Shown one piece after another: positions 52,464 through 61,719 of a stretch of DNA of 64,000 nucleotides. The stretch's first letter is position 1. Each line of letters begins with the position of its first letter. Source of the stretch: Pseudomonas oryzihabitans (GTDB lineage: Bacteria; Pseudomonadota; Gammaproteobacteria; Pseudomonadales; Pseudomonadaceae); assembly GCF_024652905.1 (NCBI RefSeq), contig NZ_CP102428.1, positions 1,996,501-2,060,500 on the forward strand, read 5' to 3'. Below the pieces are notes generated by a model. The model saw nothing but the letters and a program-made list of their open reading frames with translations, did not search any database and was not told the origin of the DNA. Position numbers and translations under genes: made by a program.

Positions 52464-52613
52464 CTGCCATTCTCCATGAAGGCCAGGGGTCGACCGCCGT
52501 CGTAACAGGTTGCTACGAAGCGACGGGCCTGTTCCATGGACCCGCGCCAGCGGCGGAAAATTCCGAAGTCGTCAGGCGACCTCTGCCATCCCTCGATCCA
52601 CCGGTGTTCCCGG

Positions 52614-52644
52614 CAAAAAAAAGCCCGGATCAGGGATCCGGGCT
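52614..52644 (-). terminator. actP operon terminator
   Basis: On the minus strand AGCCCGGATC and GATCCGGGCT form a stem around three bases, followed by a run of eight T. It lies 22 bp past the actP stop. Confidence 0.93.
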
Positions 52645-52665
52645 CGGTCTTGGTGCAGGTATCTA

Positions 52666-54321
52666 TCAGTGCGAGACGGCGCCGCTGGCCCCCAGACCGG
52701 TCTGGGATCTGACGAACTGCGGGTAGAAGCGCGCGCGCTCTTCTTCGGCAGCCGCCGACTTGTCGGTGATGGAGAAGAACCAGATGCCGATGAAGGCCAC
52801 GGCGATGGAGAACAGCGCCGGGTATTCATAGGGGTAGATCGGCTTGGCATGACCGAGGATGGTCACCCAGATGGTCGGGCCGAGCACCATCAGGGCCACC
52901 GCGGTGATCAGGCCGAGCCAGCCACCGATCATGGCGCCCCGCGTGGTCAAGCGCTTCCAGTACATCGAGAGCAGCAGGATGGGGAAGTTGCAGCTGGCGG
53001 CGATGGAGAAGGCCAGGCCCACCATGAAGGCGATGTTCTGCTTCTCGAAGAGGATGCCCAGGGCAATGGCGACTACGCCCAGCGCCACGGTGGTCATCTT
53101 GGAGACGCGAATCTCGTCCTTCTCGTTGGCCTTGCCCTTCTTGATCACGCTGGCGTAGAGGTCATGGGAGACCGCCGAAGCACCGGCCAGGGTCAGACCG
53201 GCCACCACCGCCAGGATGGTGGCGAAGGCCACCGCCGAGATGAAGCCCAGGAAGATGCTGCCGCCCACGGCGTTGGCCAGGTGCACCGCCGCCATGTTGT
53301 TGCCGCCCAGCAGGGCGCCGGCGGCGTCCTTGAAGGCCGGGTTGGTGCTGACCAGCAGGATGGCGCCAAAGCCGATGATGAAGGTCAGGATGTAGAAGTA
53401 GCCGATGAAGCCGGTGGCGTAGAACACGCTCTTGCGGGCTTCCTTGGCGTCGCTCACGGTGAAGAAGCGCATCAGGATGTGCGGCAGGCCGGCGGTGCCG
53501 AACATCAGCGCCAGCCCCAGGGAGAAGGCCGAGATCGGATCCTTCACCAGGCCGCCGGGGCTCATGATGGCCTCGCCTTTCGGATGCACGGCGATGGCTT
53601 CGGCGAACAGTCGGTTGAAGTCGAAGCCGACGTGCTTCATCACCATGAAGGCCATGAAGCTGGCGCCGGACAGCAGCAGCACCGCCTTGATGATCTGCAC
53701 CCAGGTGGTGGCCAGCATGCCGCCGAAGAGGACGTAGAGCACCATGAGGATGCCCACCAGCACCACGGCCAGGGTGTAGTCCAGGCCGAACAGCAGCTGG
53801 ATCAGCTTGCCGGCACCGACCATCTGGGCGATCAGGTAGAGGGCGACCACCACCAGCGAACCGCAGGCGGACAGGGTACGGATGTCCTTTTGCTTGAGGC
53901 GATAGGACGCCACGTCGGCGAAGGTGTACTTGCCCAGGTTGCGCAGGCGCTCGGCGATCAGGAACAGGATGATAGGCCAGCCCACCAGGAAGCCGATGGA
54001 GTAGATCAGGCCGTCGTAGCCGGAGGTGAACACCAGGGCGGAAATGCCCAGGAAAGAGGCGGCCGACATGTAGTCACCGGCGATGGCCAGACCATTCTGG
54101 AAACCGGTGATGCGCCCGCCAGCGGCGTAGTAGTCCGCCGCCGAGCGGTTGCGCTTGGAGGCCCAGTAGGTGATACCCAGGGTGGCGCCGACGAAGGCCA
54201 CGAACATCAGGATGGCGGAGACGTTCAGGGGTTGGCGCTGGACCGCGCCGCTGATGGCGTCGGCCGCCCACAGCGAAGGCGAGAGGGCCAGCAGTGCAGC
54301 GGCCAGGGAAAGACGTCTCAT
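52666..54321 (-). CDS. actP: Cation/acetate symporter ActP
   Basis: This 551-residue sodium:solute symporter has a signal-like N-terminus ([19 protein letters not shown]) and about 13 membrane helices. It imports acetate, glycolate and similar short acids. Conserved segments include [31 protein letters not shown] and [15 protein letters not shown]. The ATG overlaps the stop of the DUF485 gene (ATGA). The whole operon follows a Crc/Hfq-type site, and the CrbS/MxtR-type kinase at 34227-37697 is a known kind of regulator for actP. Confidence 0.95.
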   Translation of the reverse strand: MRRLSLAAALLALSPSLWAADAISGAVQRQPLNVSAILMFVAFVGATLGITYWASKRNRSAADYYAAGGRITGFQNGLAIAGDYMSAASFLGISALVFTSGYDGLIYSIGFLVGWPIILFLIAERLRNLGKYTFADVASYRLKQKDIRTLSACGSLVVVALYLIAQMVGAGKLIQLLFGLDYTLAVVLVGILMVLYVLFGGMLATTWVQIIKAVLLLSGASFMAFMVMKHVGFDFNRLFAEAIAVHPKGEAIMSPGGLVKDPISAFSLGLALMFGTAGLPHILMRFFTVSDAKEARKSVFYATGFIGYFYILTFIIGFGAILLVSTNPAFKDAAGALLGGNNMAAVHLANAVGGSIFLGFISAVAFATILAVVAGLTLAGASAVSHDLYASVIKKGKANEKDEIRVSKMTTVALGVVAIALGILFEKQNIAFMVGLAFSIAASCNFPILLLSMYWKRLTTRGAMIGGWLGLITAVALMVLGPTIWVTILGHAKPIYPYEYPALFSIAVAFIGIWFFSITDKSAAAEEERARFYPQFVRSQTGLGASGAVSH

Positions 54322-54629
54322 GGCTGCACCTCCCGGAGGATTTCCGCGTTGAGCCGATCGAATTCGCCATTGGCCCGGCGTACATAGATACCGGTCAGGA
54401 CGAAGGCCGACAGGATCAGACCGACGCCCAGGGGGATACCCCAGGTCATGGCGGTCTCCGCATGGATACGGGTACCGAGGACCCTGGGGGCGAAGGCAAT
54501 CAGGAGAATGAAGGCGGAATAGAGTCCGAGCATGATGGCGGAGAGCGTCCAGGCAAAGCGCCCGCGCTTGGTCACCAGTTCTTGGAAACGCGGACTGGCT
54601 TCAATCCGCCGGTAGGTGCTGTCATTCAT
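54318..54629 (-). CDS. yjcH: DUF485-family membrane protein (YjcH)
   Basis: This 103-residue protein has two membrane segments ([20 protein letters not shown] and [21 protein letters not shown]), with the N-terminal [15 protein letters not shown] typical of DUF485. It regularly precedes actP and probably assists the symporter. Its ATG at 54629 directly abuts an A-rich AACAACAATAA motif, and AAGG is the ribosome-binding site. Confidence 0.92.
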   Translation of the reverse strand: MNDSTYRRIEASPRFQELVTKRGRFAWTLSAIMLGLYSAFILLIAFAPRVLGTRIHAETAMTWGIPLGVGLILSAFVLTGIYVRRANGEFDRLNAEILREVQP

Positions 54630-54639
54630 TATTGTTGTT
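54629..54639 (-). promoter_or_regulatory. Crc/Hfq-type catabolite motif before yjcH-actP
   Basis: Minus-strand AACAACAATAA contains two overlapping AAnAAnAA matches; its last base is the A of the yjcH ATG. A protein bound here would block ribosome entry. Confidence 0.75.
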
Positions 54640-54725
54640 CCTTACAGCATGACGGGAGCGTCGAGCTCTACTCTAGGCCCGCCCGGTAAGGCTTCCAGAC
54701 GACTTTAGTCGTACCTTCTCCGACC

Positions 54726-55628
54726 TCAGTAATCCCAGAGCCGACGCCAGCCCTGCAGCGGGTGGTGACCCTCGCCATCGAGCACCGAGACGCTCGCCGT
54801 CATCCCCGCGCTGAGGTGGATATCCGCCGGTACGTCCAGCAGTTCGATGCGCACCGGAATGCGTTGCGCCAGGCGCACCCAGTTGAAGGTCGGCTCGACG
54901 TTGGCCAGCAACTGGGCATCGTTGGCCGCATTGCGATCGGTGATGCCGCTGCTGATGCTCGCCACCCGCCCCTGCAGCGGCGCCGCCTGATTCATCAGGC
55001 GCACCCGTACCCCATCACCGGGGTGGATATGGGGGATCTTGGTTTCCTCGAAATAGGCCATGACGTAGAAGGAACGGGTATCCACCAGCGCCATCACCGC
55101 CTGGCCGGTCTGCACATAGTTGCCCTCGGCGAATCTGAGGTTGGTGATCCGCCCCTCCCGCGGCGCCAGCACCCGGCTGCGATCCAGGTTGATCTGGGCC
55201 AGGTTCACGTCGCTCAGGGCTTCCTGGTACTGGCTGCGGGCGACGGCGACATTGACCTGGGCGGTCTCGCGGTCCTCCGCGCTGATGGCACTGGTACCCA
55301 GACGTTGGCGCCGGGCCGCCTCGCTTTCGCGCAGACGCAGTTGCTGCTGGCGCGTATCGGCCACCGCCTTGGCATGGTCGAGATTGGCCTGATAGCGCTG
55401 CTGGTCGATCTGCAGGAGCAGATCGCCGCGCTTTACCAGCTGGTTGTCCACCACTGCCAGGCGCGTCACCCAGCCGGACACGTCGGGCGCCACCACCACC
55501 ACGTCCGCCCGTACCCGCGCATCGCGGGTCCAGGGGGTGTAGAGATAGAAATGCCACAGCCAGGTGCCGGCCAGGATGGCGAGCAGTACCACGCTCAGGG
55601 TTATCGCCACACGCAGGGTCTTGTGCAT
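54726..55628 (-). CDS. HlyD-type efflux adaptor (AaeA-like)
   Basis: This 300-residue membrane-fusion protein has one N-terminal anchor (VAITLSVVLLAILAGTWLWHFY), a lipoyl-like half (VVVVAPDVSGWVTRLAVVDNQLVKRG), a coiled-coil hairpin and a beta-barrel C-half. It links the inner-membrane FUSC protein to an outer-membrane channel in the manner of AaeAB, which exports aromatic carboxylic acids. ATG 55628 is chosen; a farther upstream start lacks support. It is the third gene of the operon. Confidence 0.88.
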   Translation of the reverse strand: MHKTLRVAITLSVVLLAILAGTWLWHFYLYTPWTRDARVRADVVVVAPDVSGWVTRLAVVDNQLVKRGDLLLQIDQQRYQANLDHAKAVADTRQQQLRLRESEAARRQRLGTSAISAEDRETAQVNVAVARSQYQEALSDVNLAQINLDRSRVLAPREGRITNLRFAEGNYVQTGQAVMALVDTRSFYVMAYFEETKIPHIHPGDGVRVRLMNQAAPLQGRVASISSGITDRNAANDAQLLANVEPTFNWVRLAQRIPVRIELLDVPADIHLSAGMTASVSVLDGEGHHPLQGWRRLWDY

Positions 55629-55656
55629 CGCCTTGGGGATCCTCTTGTCAGGGGGC

Positions 55657-55860
55657 TCAGGTGGCCAGGACGGCGACGAGGCCGGCCAGCCAGAGCACGA
55701 ACAGCGCACAGCCGAACAGGGCGCTGTGCCACAGATGGCGGCCGAGGCCGCTGCGCTGCAGCAGCCACAGCGACAGCGCCGTCAGCAGCAGCGCCAGGAC
55801 GCCATAGACGAACAGCGGCCCCAGATAGACCCCGCCGATGGCCCATTCATGCAGATTCAT
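55657..55860 (-). CDS. DUF1656 (AaeX-like) small membrane protein
   Basis: This 67-residue protein has two membrane segments (IGGVYLGPLFVYGVLALLLTA and ALFGCALFVLWLAGLVAVLA) and the family N-terminus MNLHEWAIGGVYLGP. It is always associated with FUSC/HlyD pairs, as in aaeX. It overlaps the FUSC gene by 14 bp upstream and lies 28 bp before the HlyD gene. Confidence 0.88.
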   Translation of the reverse strand: MNLHEWAIGGVYLGPLFVYGVLALLLTALSLWLLQRSGLGRHLWHSALFGCALFVLWLAGLVAVLAT

Positions 55861-57850
55861 CCGCGCCCTCCTCCGCTACCGCTTTCAGACAACAGCCACG
55901 CCAGGTCTGCTGGAGCTGGCCGATGGCGCCGCGCGCCAGGCGATGCGGCTCATCGTCGGGGGCCTGGCCCAGCGCCACGCGCAGGCGCTGGGCCGCCGTG
56001 TCCAGCGCGTCCGGCTGCAGGTCATCGAAGCCGACCGCCAGTTGCTCGGCGAAGCGCCCGAGAAAGGCATCCCGCGCCCGTGCCACTTCGCCCCGGGCAC
56101 CTGCCAGGCAGGCGCGCAGGTGCAGCAGCTCGTTGCCCAGATCGAGCGCCAGCAGGCCCCGCTCCCAGCGGCCGCGTTCGCTGGCCGACAACTGCTCGAT
56201 ATGCCGCGCCAGCAGCAGCAGGCGATCCGCCATCCGCCCGCCGAACCAGGTCTCGGCATTGGCCAGGGGGACCGTGGTCAGCCGCTGCAGGTCGTGGGTG
56301 GTGGCCTCGAGGATCCGGCGACTGGTGCGCCGCGGCGTGCGCAGACTGATCAGCCGGAACATGAGCACGGCCGAACCGACGCCGATCAGCAGACTCTGCA
56401 GCTGGTTGAGCAAGGCACCCATCTCCACCTGGCCGTGGTTGTTGGGCGAGACCAGCACCAGCAGATGGATGGCGAAGGCCGTCGCTGTCCCAACCACGCT
56501 GGGAGGCCCGGCCATCCCCAGGGCGGCAAAAAACAGCGGCACCCCCAGCACCAGGCACAGCAGCGGATAGCCGCTGATCTGCGGCAGCAGCACCTGGCTG
56601 ATCAGGATGGCGACCGGCGCCGCATAAAGAATGCCCCGCAGGAAACCGAGGCCGATGGCGGCGGCGTTGTCGCGATTGGCGAACAGGCTGCAGATGACGC
56701 CGGCCATCAGCATGGCGCCTGGCGCGGACGGCCAGGCACTGGCCAGCCAGAACACCCCCACGGCCAGCAACGCACAGGCGCTGCGCAGGCCATAGAGCAG
56801 CGCCGTCTGGACATCGCGATGGCGGGCTAGCGCCGAGGGCGCCACGGCGCTGAGCCGGGCCGTATGGACGCTGTCCAGAGCGCGACCGGCGAGCAGGATC
56901 TTGTCCAGCAGGATGGCGAAACGGGCCAGCAGGTAGCGCTGGTCGTTGTCGAGTTGCGGCGAGGTGCCGGCAGCCTCTCGCAGACGCTGTAGGAGGGCTT
57001 CCAGGGCCGGAGCCTGGGGGTCGGCCAGGGTCGTGAGCAGTTCGTCGCGCCAGGGCTGCAGGACGGCCCTCCGCGGCTCGTCCAGGCCACGCCACTGGCG
57101 CATGGCGCCGCGAGCGGTCCGCAACAGGCTGAGCAGGTCCCGCGACAGCAGCCGCAACGCCCTGGCGCGCTGCCGGCCGCGCTGGCCTTCGAACCAGGCG
57201 TGATCGCGCTGGGCATCCACCGCCACCACCTGACCGAGCATGGCCAGCAGGCCCTGGGTTGCATCCTGGGCCTCGGCCAGCTCCGCCCGGGCGGCAGCCA
57301 CGCCCTGTTCCCAGGTGCGGCGTGCCTGGACAGCCAGATTCTGCTCCACCCGTTGCGGCCAGAACAGCGCACTCACCGCCGAGGCCACGACGATACCCAG
57401 GCAGATCTCGGTACAGCGGGCCACCGCCTGATCGAACACCGTCAGCGGATGGGCGATGGCGGGCAGGCCGATGATGGCGACCGTATAGCCGGCCAGCACG
57501 AAGCCATAGGCGACGTGATTGCGCAGCAGGGTCGAGGCCGCCGTGCACAGCGCCATCCAGCCGGCCAGCGCGAGCAGGAACAGCCAGGGCGTCTGGGCGA
57601 AGAAGCCCATCAGCACCACCGCCATGCAGGTGCCGACGAGGGTGCCGAGCAGGCGGAACAATCCCTTGGCCAGCACCATGCCGGACAGCGGCTGGGAGAC
57701 GATCATCACTGTCATGCAGGCCCAGACCGGTTGTTCGACACTGAAGCGAAAGGCCAGCCAGAGCGCCAGTCCGGCGGCGAACAGGGTCTTGCCGGCAAAG
57801 AGGAGCGCCGTCGGCGTGGGAGCGAGAAAGACCGTCCAGGGTAGACGCAC
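55847..57850 (-). CDS. FUSC-family inner-membrane transporter (AaeB-like)
   Basis: This 667-residue protein has two blocks of membrane helices (residues about 15-165 and 360-510), each followed by a cytoplasmic domain, as in AaeB and YccS. It probably exports aromatic carboxylic acids such as p-hydroxybenzoate or vanillate-like compounds, which fits an organism that degrades lignin monomers. It leads the operon FUSC-DUF1656-HlyD. The start is ATG 57850. Confidence 0.88.
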   Translation of the reverse strand: MRLPWTVFLAPTPTALLFAGKTLFAAGLALWLAFRFSVEQPVWACMTVMIVSQPLSGMVLAKGLFRLLGTLVGTCMAVVLMGFFAQTPWLFLLALAGWMALCTAASTLLRNHVAYGFVLAGYTVAIIGLPAIAHPLTVFDQAVARCTEICLGIVVASAVSALFWPQRVEQNLAVQARRTWEQGVAAARAELAEAQDATQGLLAMLGQVVAVDAQRDHAWFEGQRGRQRARALRLLSRDLLSLLRTARGAMRQWRGLDEPRRAVLQPWRDELLTTLADPQAPALEALLQRLREAAGTSPQLDNDQRYLLARFAILLDKILLAGRALDSVHTARLSAVAPSALARHRDVQTALLYGLRSACALLAVGVFWLASAWPSAPGAMLMAGVICSLFANRDNAAAIGLGFLRGILYAAPVAILISQVLLPQISGYPLLCLVLGVPLFFAALGMAGPPSVVGTATAFAIHLLVLVSPNNHGQVEMGALLNQLQSLLIGVGSAVLMFRLISLRTPRRTSRRILEATTHDLQRLTTVPLANAETWFGGRMADRLLLLARHIEQLSASERGRWERGLLALDLGNELLHLRACLAGARGEVARARDAFLGRFAEQLAVGFDDLQPDALDTAAQRLRVALGQAPDDEPHRLARGAIGQLQQTWRGCCLKAVAEEGADESA

Positions 57851-57924
57851 GTCGGCTCTTGGATTGCGGGGGATCCAGCATAGGCCGCGCGGCCCAGGCG
57901 AAGTTCCAGCGGTTATGCCGGACG

Positions 57925-57949
57925 AAAAAAAGGCGACCCGGGGTCGCCT
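57925..57949 (-). terminator. dusC terminator
   Basis: On the minus strand AGGCGACCC and GGGTCGCCT pair with a one-base loop and run into TTTTTTT. Confidence 0.9.
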
Positions 57950-58003
57950 GAAGTGCCTTGCGTGCTCGAGCGACGACGCTCCGTCGTCACCACTCCCTGC
58001 AGA

Positions 58004-59002
58004 CTAGCCGAGTTGCAGCCGCCGCTCTTGATCGAGATCAAGGTTTGCCGGGTTTTGTCCGGTCATGCCAAGCAGGCGGTCGATCAGGGCGCAATCGGAT
58101 TCGCGCCGCACCTGGGCGAACAGGGCCGCAGCCTCGGGATAGCTGCGCGTCAGCATGCCAAGCCACTGCTTGAGGCGTCCCGGGGCATAGCGCGGTGCCA
58201 GCTTGCGTTGCGCCATGCTCCAGAAGCGCTGCACCCGCGGCAGGATCTCGGCCCAGCTCTGCGGGACGGCTTCTTCTCCGCGTACGGCAGCGGCGATCTG
58301 CAGCGCCAGGTCCGGTCGCGAGACCAGACCGCGCCCCAGCATCACCGAGGCCTGGCCGCTGACGCTGCGACAGCGCCAGTAGTCGTCCAGGGTCCAGATC
58401 TCGCCATTGGCCAGCACCGGCACGGACACCCGGTCAGCCACCCGCGCCACCCACTCCCAGTGCGCCGGCGGACGATAACCCTCGACCTTGGTCCGCGCAT
58501 GGACCACCAGTTGCGCCGCGCCCCCCTCCGCCAGCGCCTCGGCGCAGGCCAGGGCGCCGTTCGGGCTGTCATAGCCCAGGCGCATCTTGGCGGTGACCGG
58601 AATGTGCGCCGGAACGGCCTGACGCACGTTCTCGACGATCCGGTTGAGCAGTTCCGGCTCCTTGAGCAGCACCGCGCCGCCGCGGGACTTGTTGACGGTC
58701 TTGGCCGGGCAGCCGAAGTTGAGGTCGATCACCGGTGCGCCCAGGGTGCAGGCGAAGGCCGCATTGTCGGCCAGGCAGGCCGGATCCGAGCCCAGCAGTT
58801 GCACGCGCATGGGGGTGCCCGATGGCGTACGCGCCCCCTGCCCCAGCTCCGGCGCCAGCTTGGCGAAGGCCGCCGCTGGCAGCAGGCGATCGCAGACACG
58901 GATGAATTCGCTCACGCACCAGTCGAGTCCACCGACTTCGGTCAGCAACTCGCGCAGGATGTCGTCGACGAGTCCCTCCATGGGCGCCAGGGCGATCTCC
59001 AT
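58004..59002 (-). CDS. dusC: tRNA-dihydrouridine(16) synthase DusC
   Basis: This 332-residue FMN-dependent TIM-barrel enzyme reduces U16 in tRNA. It begins with [20 protein letters not shown], and the family motif [18 protein letters not shown] contains the active-site Cys. [12 protein letters not shown] is the further Dus signature with the substrate-binding His. It lies 1 bp after the thioesterase stop, so the two are cotranscribed. Confidence 0.93.
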   Translation of the reverse strand: MEIALAPMEGLVDDILRELLTEVGGLDWCVSEFIRVCDRLLPAAAFAKLAPELGQGARTPSGTPMRVQLLGSDPACLADNAAFACTLGAPVIDLNFGCPAKTVNKSRGGAVLLKEPELLNRIVENVRQAVPAHIPVTAKMRLGYDSPNGALACAEALAEGGAAQLVVHARTKVEGYRPPAHWEWVARVADRVSVPVLANGEIWTLDDYWRCRSVSGQASVMLGRGLVSRPDLALQIAAAVRGEEAVPQSWAEILPRVQRFWSMAQRKLAPRYAPGRLKQWLGMLTRSYPEAAALFAQVRRESDCALIDRLLGMTGQNPANLDLDQERRLQLG

Positions 59003-59003
59003 G

Positions 59004-59444
59004 TCAGACGTCCTCGCCGGGCAGCGCCTGACCGTAACCGGCCAGGAACTCAGGTGGCATACGCTTGGGCTTGCCGGAAGACAGCTCGATGCAGACGAAG
59101 GTCGTCCGAGCGCGCAGCAGGGTCACGCCATCGACGGGACGCTGCAGCTGGAATTGCCGGGTCATGCGCAGACGGCGATCCCAGTCCACCAGCCAGGTGC
59201 CGAGCACCAGCTCATCGTCCTGGTAACCGCTGCTGAGGTAGTCGATCTCGTGGCGCACCACGGCCATGGCGCGATCCAGGCGCTGGAAGGTGGCCAGGTC
59301 CAGGCCCAGGGCCGCCGAATGCTGCCAGGCGCACTGTTCGAGCCAGCTGACGTAGACGGCATTGTTGGCATGGCCCAGGCCGTCGATGTGCTCGGCACCG
59401 ATGCGCAGCGGCAGGAGATGGGGCGTCGGTCTGTCCCACTGCAT
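59004..59444 (-). CDS. Acyl-CoA thioesterase (4HBT hot-dog fold)
   Basis: This 146-residue hot-dog protein of the 4-hydroxybenzoyl-CoA thioesterase type has the catalytic-region signature [17 protein letters not shown], with Asp/His instead of a nucleophilic Ser. It hydrolyses a short or aromatic acyl-CoA; the substrate is unknown. ATG 59444 follows GAGGG. An in-frame ATG at 59546 is rejected, because its extra N-terminus shows no domain. Confidence 0.87.
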   Translation of the reverse strand: MQWDRPTPHLLPLRIGAEHIDGLGHANNAVYVSWLEQCAWQHSAALGLDLATFQRLDRAMAVVRHEIDYLSSGYQDDELVLGTWLVDWDRRLRMTRQFQLQRPVDGVTLLRARTTFVCIELSSGKPKRMPPEFLAGYGQALPGEDV

Positions 59445-59547
59445 GATGAGACCCTCTCGCGGGCAAGGTCGAAAGACGGAAGGCCAGGCCGAACGGGATC
59501 CTGGCCAGGTCATCGGTCGCGGATACTGGCATGAATCCGCGGACAAT

Positions 59548-59577
59548 AAAAAAGGGCCTGCATCGCTGCAGGCCCTT
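59548..59577 (-). terminator. Terminator of the tRNA-Ser/tRNA-Arg operon
   Basis: Minus strand AAGGGCCTGCA and TGCAGGCCCTT pair around a GCGA loop and end in a T-run, 10 bp past the last tRNA-Arg. Confidence 0.9.
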
Positions 59578-59586
59578 CTTCATGTT

Positions 59587-59663
59587 TGGCGCACTCGGGA
59601 GGATTCGAACCTCCGACCGCTCGGTTCGTAGCCGAGTACTCTATCCAGCTGAGCTACGAGTGC
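59587..59663 (-). tRNA. tRNA-Arg (ACG), copy 2
   Basis: A 77-nt cloverleaf: acceptor GCACTCG/CGAGTGC, anticodon loop CTACGAA with ACG (read as ICG after deamination), T-arm GGTTCGAATCC and encoded CCA. Sequence identical to the copy at 59724-59800. Confidence 0.96.
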
Positions 59664-59723
59664 GTTTCGGTGAGTTTAGCCAGAACACCGCTGGTACTGC
59701 TGAAGCCAGAGGCTTCGTCGATT

Positions 59724-59800
59724 TGGCGCACTCGGGAGGATTCGAACCTCCGACCGCTCGGTTCGTAGCCGAGTACTCTATCCAGCTGAGCTACGAGTGC
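59724..59800 (-). tRNA. tRNA-Arg (ACG), copy 1
   Basis: The same 77-nt cloverleaf as at 59587-59663; 60 bp separates the two copies. It lies downstream of tRNA-Ser in the same operon. Confidence 0.96.
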
Positions 59801-59906
59801 GTTGAAGCTGCGTATTCTAGCTTCCGTTTCTGACGTGTCAAGCAAATTTGCTTGTTTATCAGGTACTTACCATTTGGTCAGTACAGCGGAGCCAGTTTGA
59901 AGCAAA

Positions 59907-59997
59907 TGGCGGTGAGGGAGGGATTCGAACCCTCGACACCCTTTTGAGGTGTACTCCCTTAGCAGGGGAGCGCCTTCGGCCACTCGGCCACCTCACC
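59907..59997 (-). tRNA. tRNA-Ser (GCT)
   Basis: A 91-nt tRNA with the long variable arm of serine tRNAs: acceptor GGTGAGG/CCTCACC, anticodon loop CTGCTAA with GCT, discriminator G and encoded CCA. It directly follows csrA, a common Pseudomonas arrangement. Confidence 0.97.
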
Positions 59998-60058
59998 GCA
60001 ACGGGGCGAAACTATATCGAAGGTTTGCCCGTTTGCAAAGAGAAAAATTCAAAAAAAA

Positions 60059-60244
60059 TCAGTGGTTTGGTTCTTGGTCCTTTTCCTTCTGGATGCGCTG
60101 GTAGATTTCCTCGCGATGAACCGCGACTTCCTTGGGTGCATTGACGCCAATGCGGACCTGGTTGCCCTTGACTCCCAGTACCGTCACGGTGACTTCGTCA
60201 CCCACCATCAGGGTCTCACCAACCCGACGAGTCAAAATAAGCAT
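60059..60244 (-). CDS. csrA: Carbon storage regulator CsrA/RsmA
   Basis: This 61-residue RNA-binding dimer blocks translation by binding GGA motifs in mRNA leaders. It begins [20 protein letters not shown] and keeps [20 protein letters not shown] with the critical Arg. It belongs to the Gac/Rsm network in Pseudomonas. ATG 60244 has AAGGAG; an upstream in-frame ATG is rejected because family proteins start at MLILTR. Confidence 0.97.
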   Translation of the reverse strand: MLILTRRVGETLMVGDEVTVTVLGVKGNQVRIGVNAPKEVAVHREEIYQRIQKEKDQEPNH

Positions 60245-60399
60245 TCCATTCTCCTTAAGCTTTAACTCAGTCTGCACGTATGAACCGAAACGATCCCTGA
60301 ATGGACCCTCTAGTCGCTATTGACCTCTGTCCATGCAAGTAAAGTTCCGCAAGAGCCGCGATAGATGAGGCCCCTGTGGCAGGGACCTCGCTTGGCGGG
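60245..60399 (-). promoter_or_regulatory. csrA upstream region
   Basis: This 155-bp gap follows lysC and holds the AAGGAG of csrA plus an AT-rich stretch that presumably contains its promoters. I could not fix a clear -35/-10. Confidence 0.35.
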
Positions 60400-60894
60400 T
60401 CACTCGGCGCCGCGTGCGGGGGCGTCGAGCTCGAAAGCGGTGTGCAGCGCGCGAACGGCCAGCTCGAGGTATTTCTCCTCGATGACCACCGACACCTTGA
60501 TCTCGGAGGTGGAGATCATCTGGATGTTGATGCTCTCCTTGGCCAGGGCTTCGAACATCTGGCTGGCCACGCCGGCGTGGGATCTCATGCCGACGCCGAC
60601 GATGGAGACCTTGGCGATCTTGATGTCGCCCACAGACTCCCGGGCCCCGATCTCGACGCCGGTGCGCTTGAGGATCTCCAGCGCCGCCTGGTAGTCGTTG
60701 CGGTGCACGGTGAAGGTGAAGTCGGTGGTGTTATCGTGCGCGACGTTCTGCACGATCATGTCGACTTCGATGTTGGCCGCGCTGATCGGGCCGAGGATCT
60801 TGAAGGCCACGCCGGGGGTATCCGGCACACCGCGAATGGTCAGCTTGGCTTCGTCACGGTTGAAGGCGATGCCGGAGATGATCGGCTGTTCCAT
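60400..60894 (-). other. Possible internal start for an aspartokinase beta subunit
   Basis: Within lysC an ATG at 60894 (MEQPIISGIAFNRDEAKLTI) lies 6 bases after AAGAGGAA. Translation from it yields 164 residues, exactly the two-ACT regulatory half. Bacillus and Corynebacterium aspartokinase II are known to use such an internal start; whether this Pseudomonas does is untested. Confidence 0.5.
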
Positions 60895-61635
60895 GGATTC
60901 CTCTTCATCAAGGGTAATGAGGGTGCCCGGACCCTCCTGAAAGCTGTGCAGCACGCGCAGCGGCACGTTGTACTTGCCGGCGAATTCCACCGAGCGGATC
61001 TGCAGCACCTTGGAGCCGAGGCTGGCCATTTCCAGCATTTCCTCGAAGGTGATCTTGTCCAGCCGCTGGGCCTGGGGCACCACGCGCGGATCGGTGGTGT
61101 AGACGCCGTCGACGTCGGTGTAGATCTGGCATTCGTCGGCCTTCAGCGCGGCCGCCAGGGCCACGCCCGTGGTGTCGGAGCCACCACGGCCCAGGGTGGT
61201 GATGTTGCCCTGCTCGTCGACGCCCTGGAAGCCGGCTACGACCACGACCTTGCGCGCCTTGAGGTCGGCGCGGATGCGGGCATCGTCGATCTGCTGGATG
61301 CGCGCCTTGGTGTGGGCGCTGTCGGTGAGGATGCGCACCTGGCTGCCCGTGTAGGAGACCGCCTGGACGCCGCGCTTGAGCAGCGCCATGGTCAGCAGAC
61401 CGATGGTGACCTGCTCGCCGGTGGAGACCATGACATCCAGCTCGCGCGGATCGGGTTGCTCCATGATCTGCTTGGCGAGGCCGATCAGGCGGTTAGTCTC
61501 GCCACTCATGGCCGACACCACCACGACGATCTGGTCGCCCGCTTCATGGAAGCGTTTCACCTTGTCGGCGACCTGCTCGATACGCTCCACCGTACCCACC
61601 GAGGTACCGCCGAATTTCTGTACGATCAATGCCAT
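60400..61635 (-). CDS. lysC: Aspartate kinase (alpha/beta type)
   Basis: This 411-residue kinase catalyses the first step to lysine, threonine, methionine and diaminopimelate. The N-terminal motif is KFGGTSVG, GRGGSDTTGVALAAAL marks the substrate site and TDVDGVYTTDPR the nucleotide site. Two ACT domains at about residues 265-405 bind allosteric amino acids. ATG 61635 gives the full length. An internal ATG at 60894, with a GAGGAA site, could make a separate regulatory beta subunit. Confidence 0.95.
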   Translation of the reverse strand: MALIVQKFGGTSVGTVERIEQVADKVKRFHEAGDQIVVVVSAMSGETNRLIGLAKQIMEQPDPRELDVMVSTGEQVTIGLLTMALLKRGVQAVSYTGSQVRILTDSAHTKARIQQIDDARIRADLKARKVVVVAGFQGVDEQGNITTLGRGGSDTTGVALAAALKADECQIYTDVDGVYTTDPRVVPQAQRLDKITFEEMLEMASLGSKVLQIRSVEFAGKYNVPLRVLHSFQEGPGTLITLDEEESMEQPIISGIAFNRDEAKLTIRGVPDTPGVAFKILGPISAANIEVDMIVQNVAHDNTTDFTFTVHRNDYQAALEILKRTGVEIGARESVGDIKIAKVSIVGVGMRSHAGVASQMFEALAKESINIQMISTSEIKVSVVIEEKYLELAVRALHTAFELDAPARGAE

Positions 61636-61719
61636 TGCTTGCTGCCCGTCCGCAGAAAAATCTGATTCATGTTGTTGAGGGAGGAAGCGGGCCGCCCTCC
61701 CCGGCGACCCGCAGCGCTC

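Noticed and set aside
52510-54387. 625-codon frame antisense to actP
   Set aside because: Low-complexity His/Gln/Gly/Asp sequence mirroring membrane-helix codons of actP; no domain.
59587-59997. tRNA cluster considered as an integration hot spot
   Set aside because: No integrase, no direct repeats of tRNA ends and no foreign-looking cargo beside it; the csrA-tRNA order is the ordinary one.
61636-61719. lysC leader considered as a lysine riboswitch
   Set aside because: The 84-bp gap after alaS is too short for the lysine aptamer and shows no expected structure.
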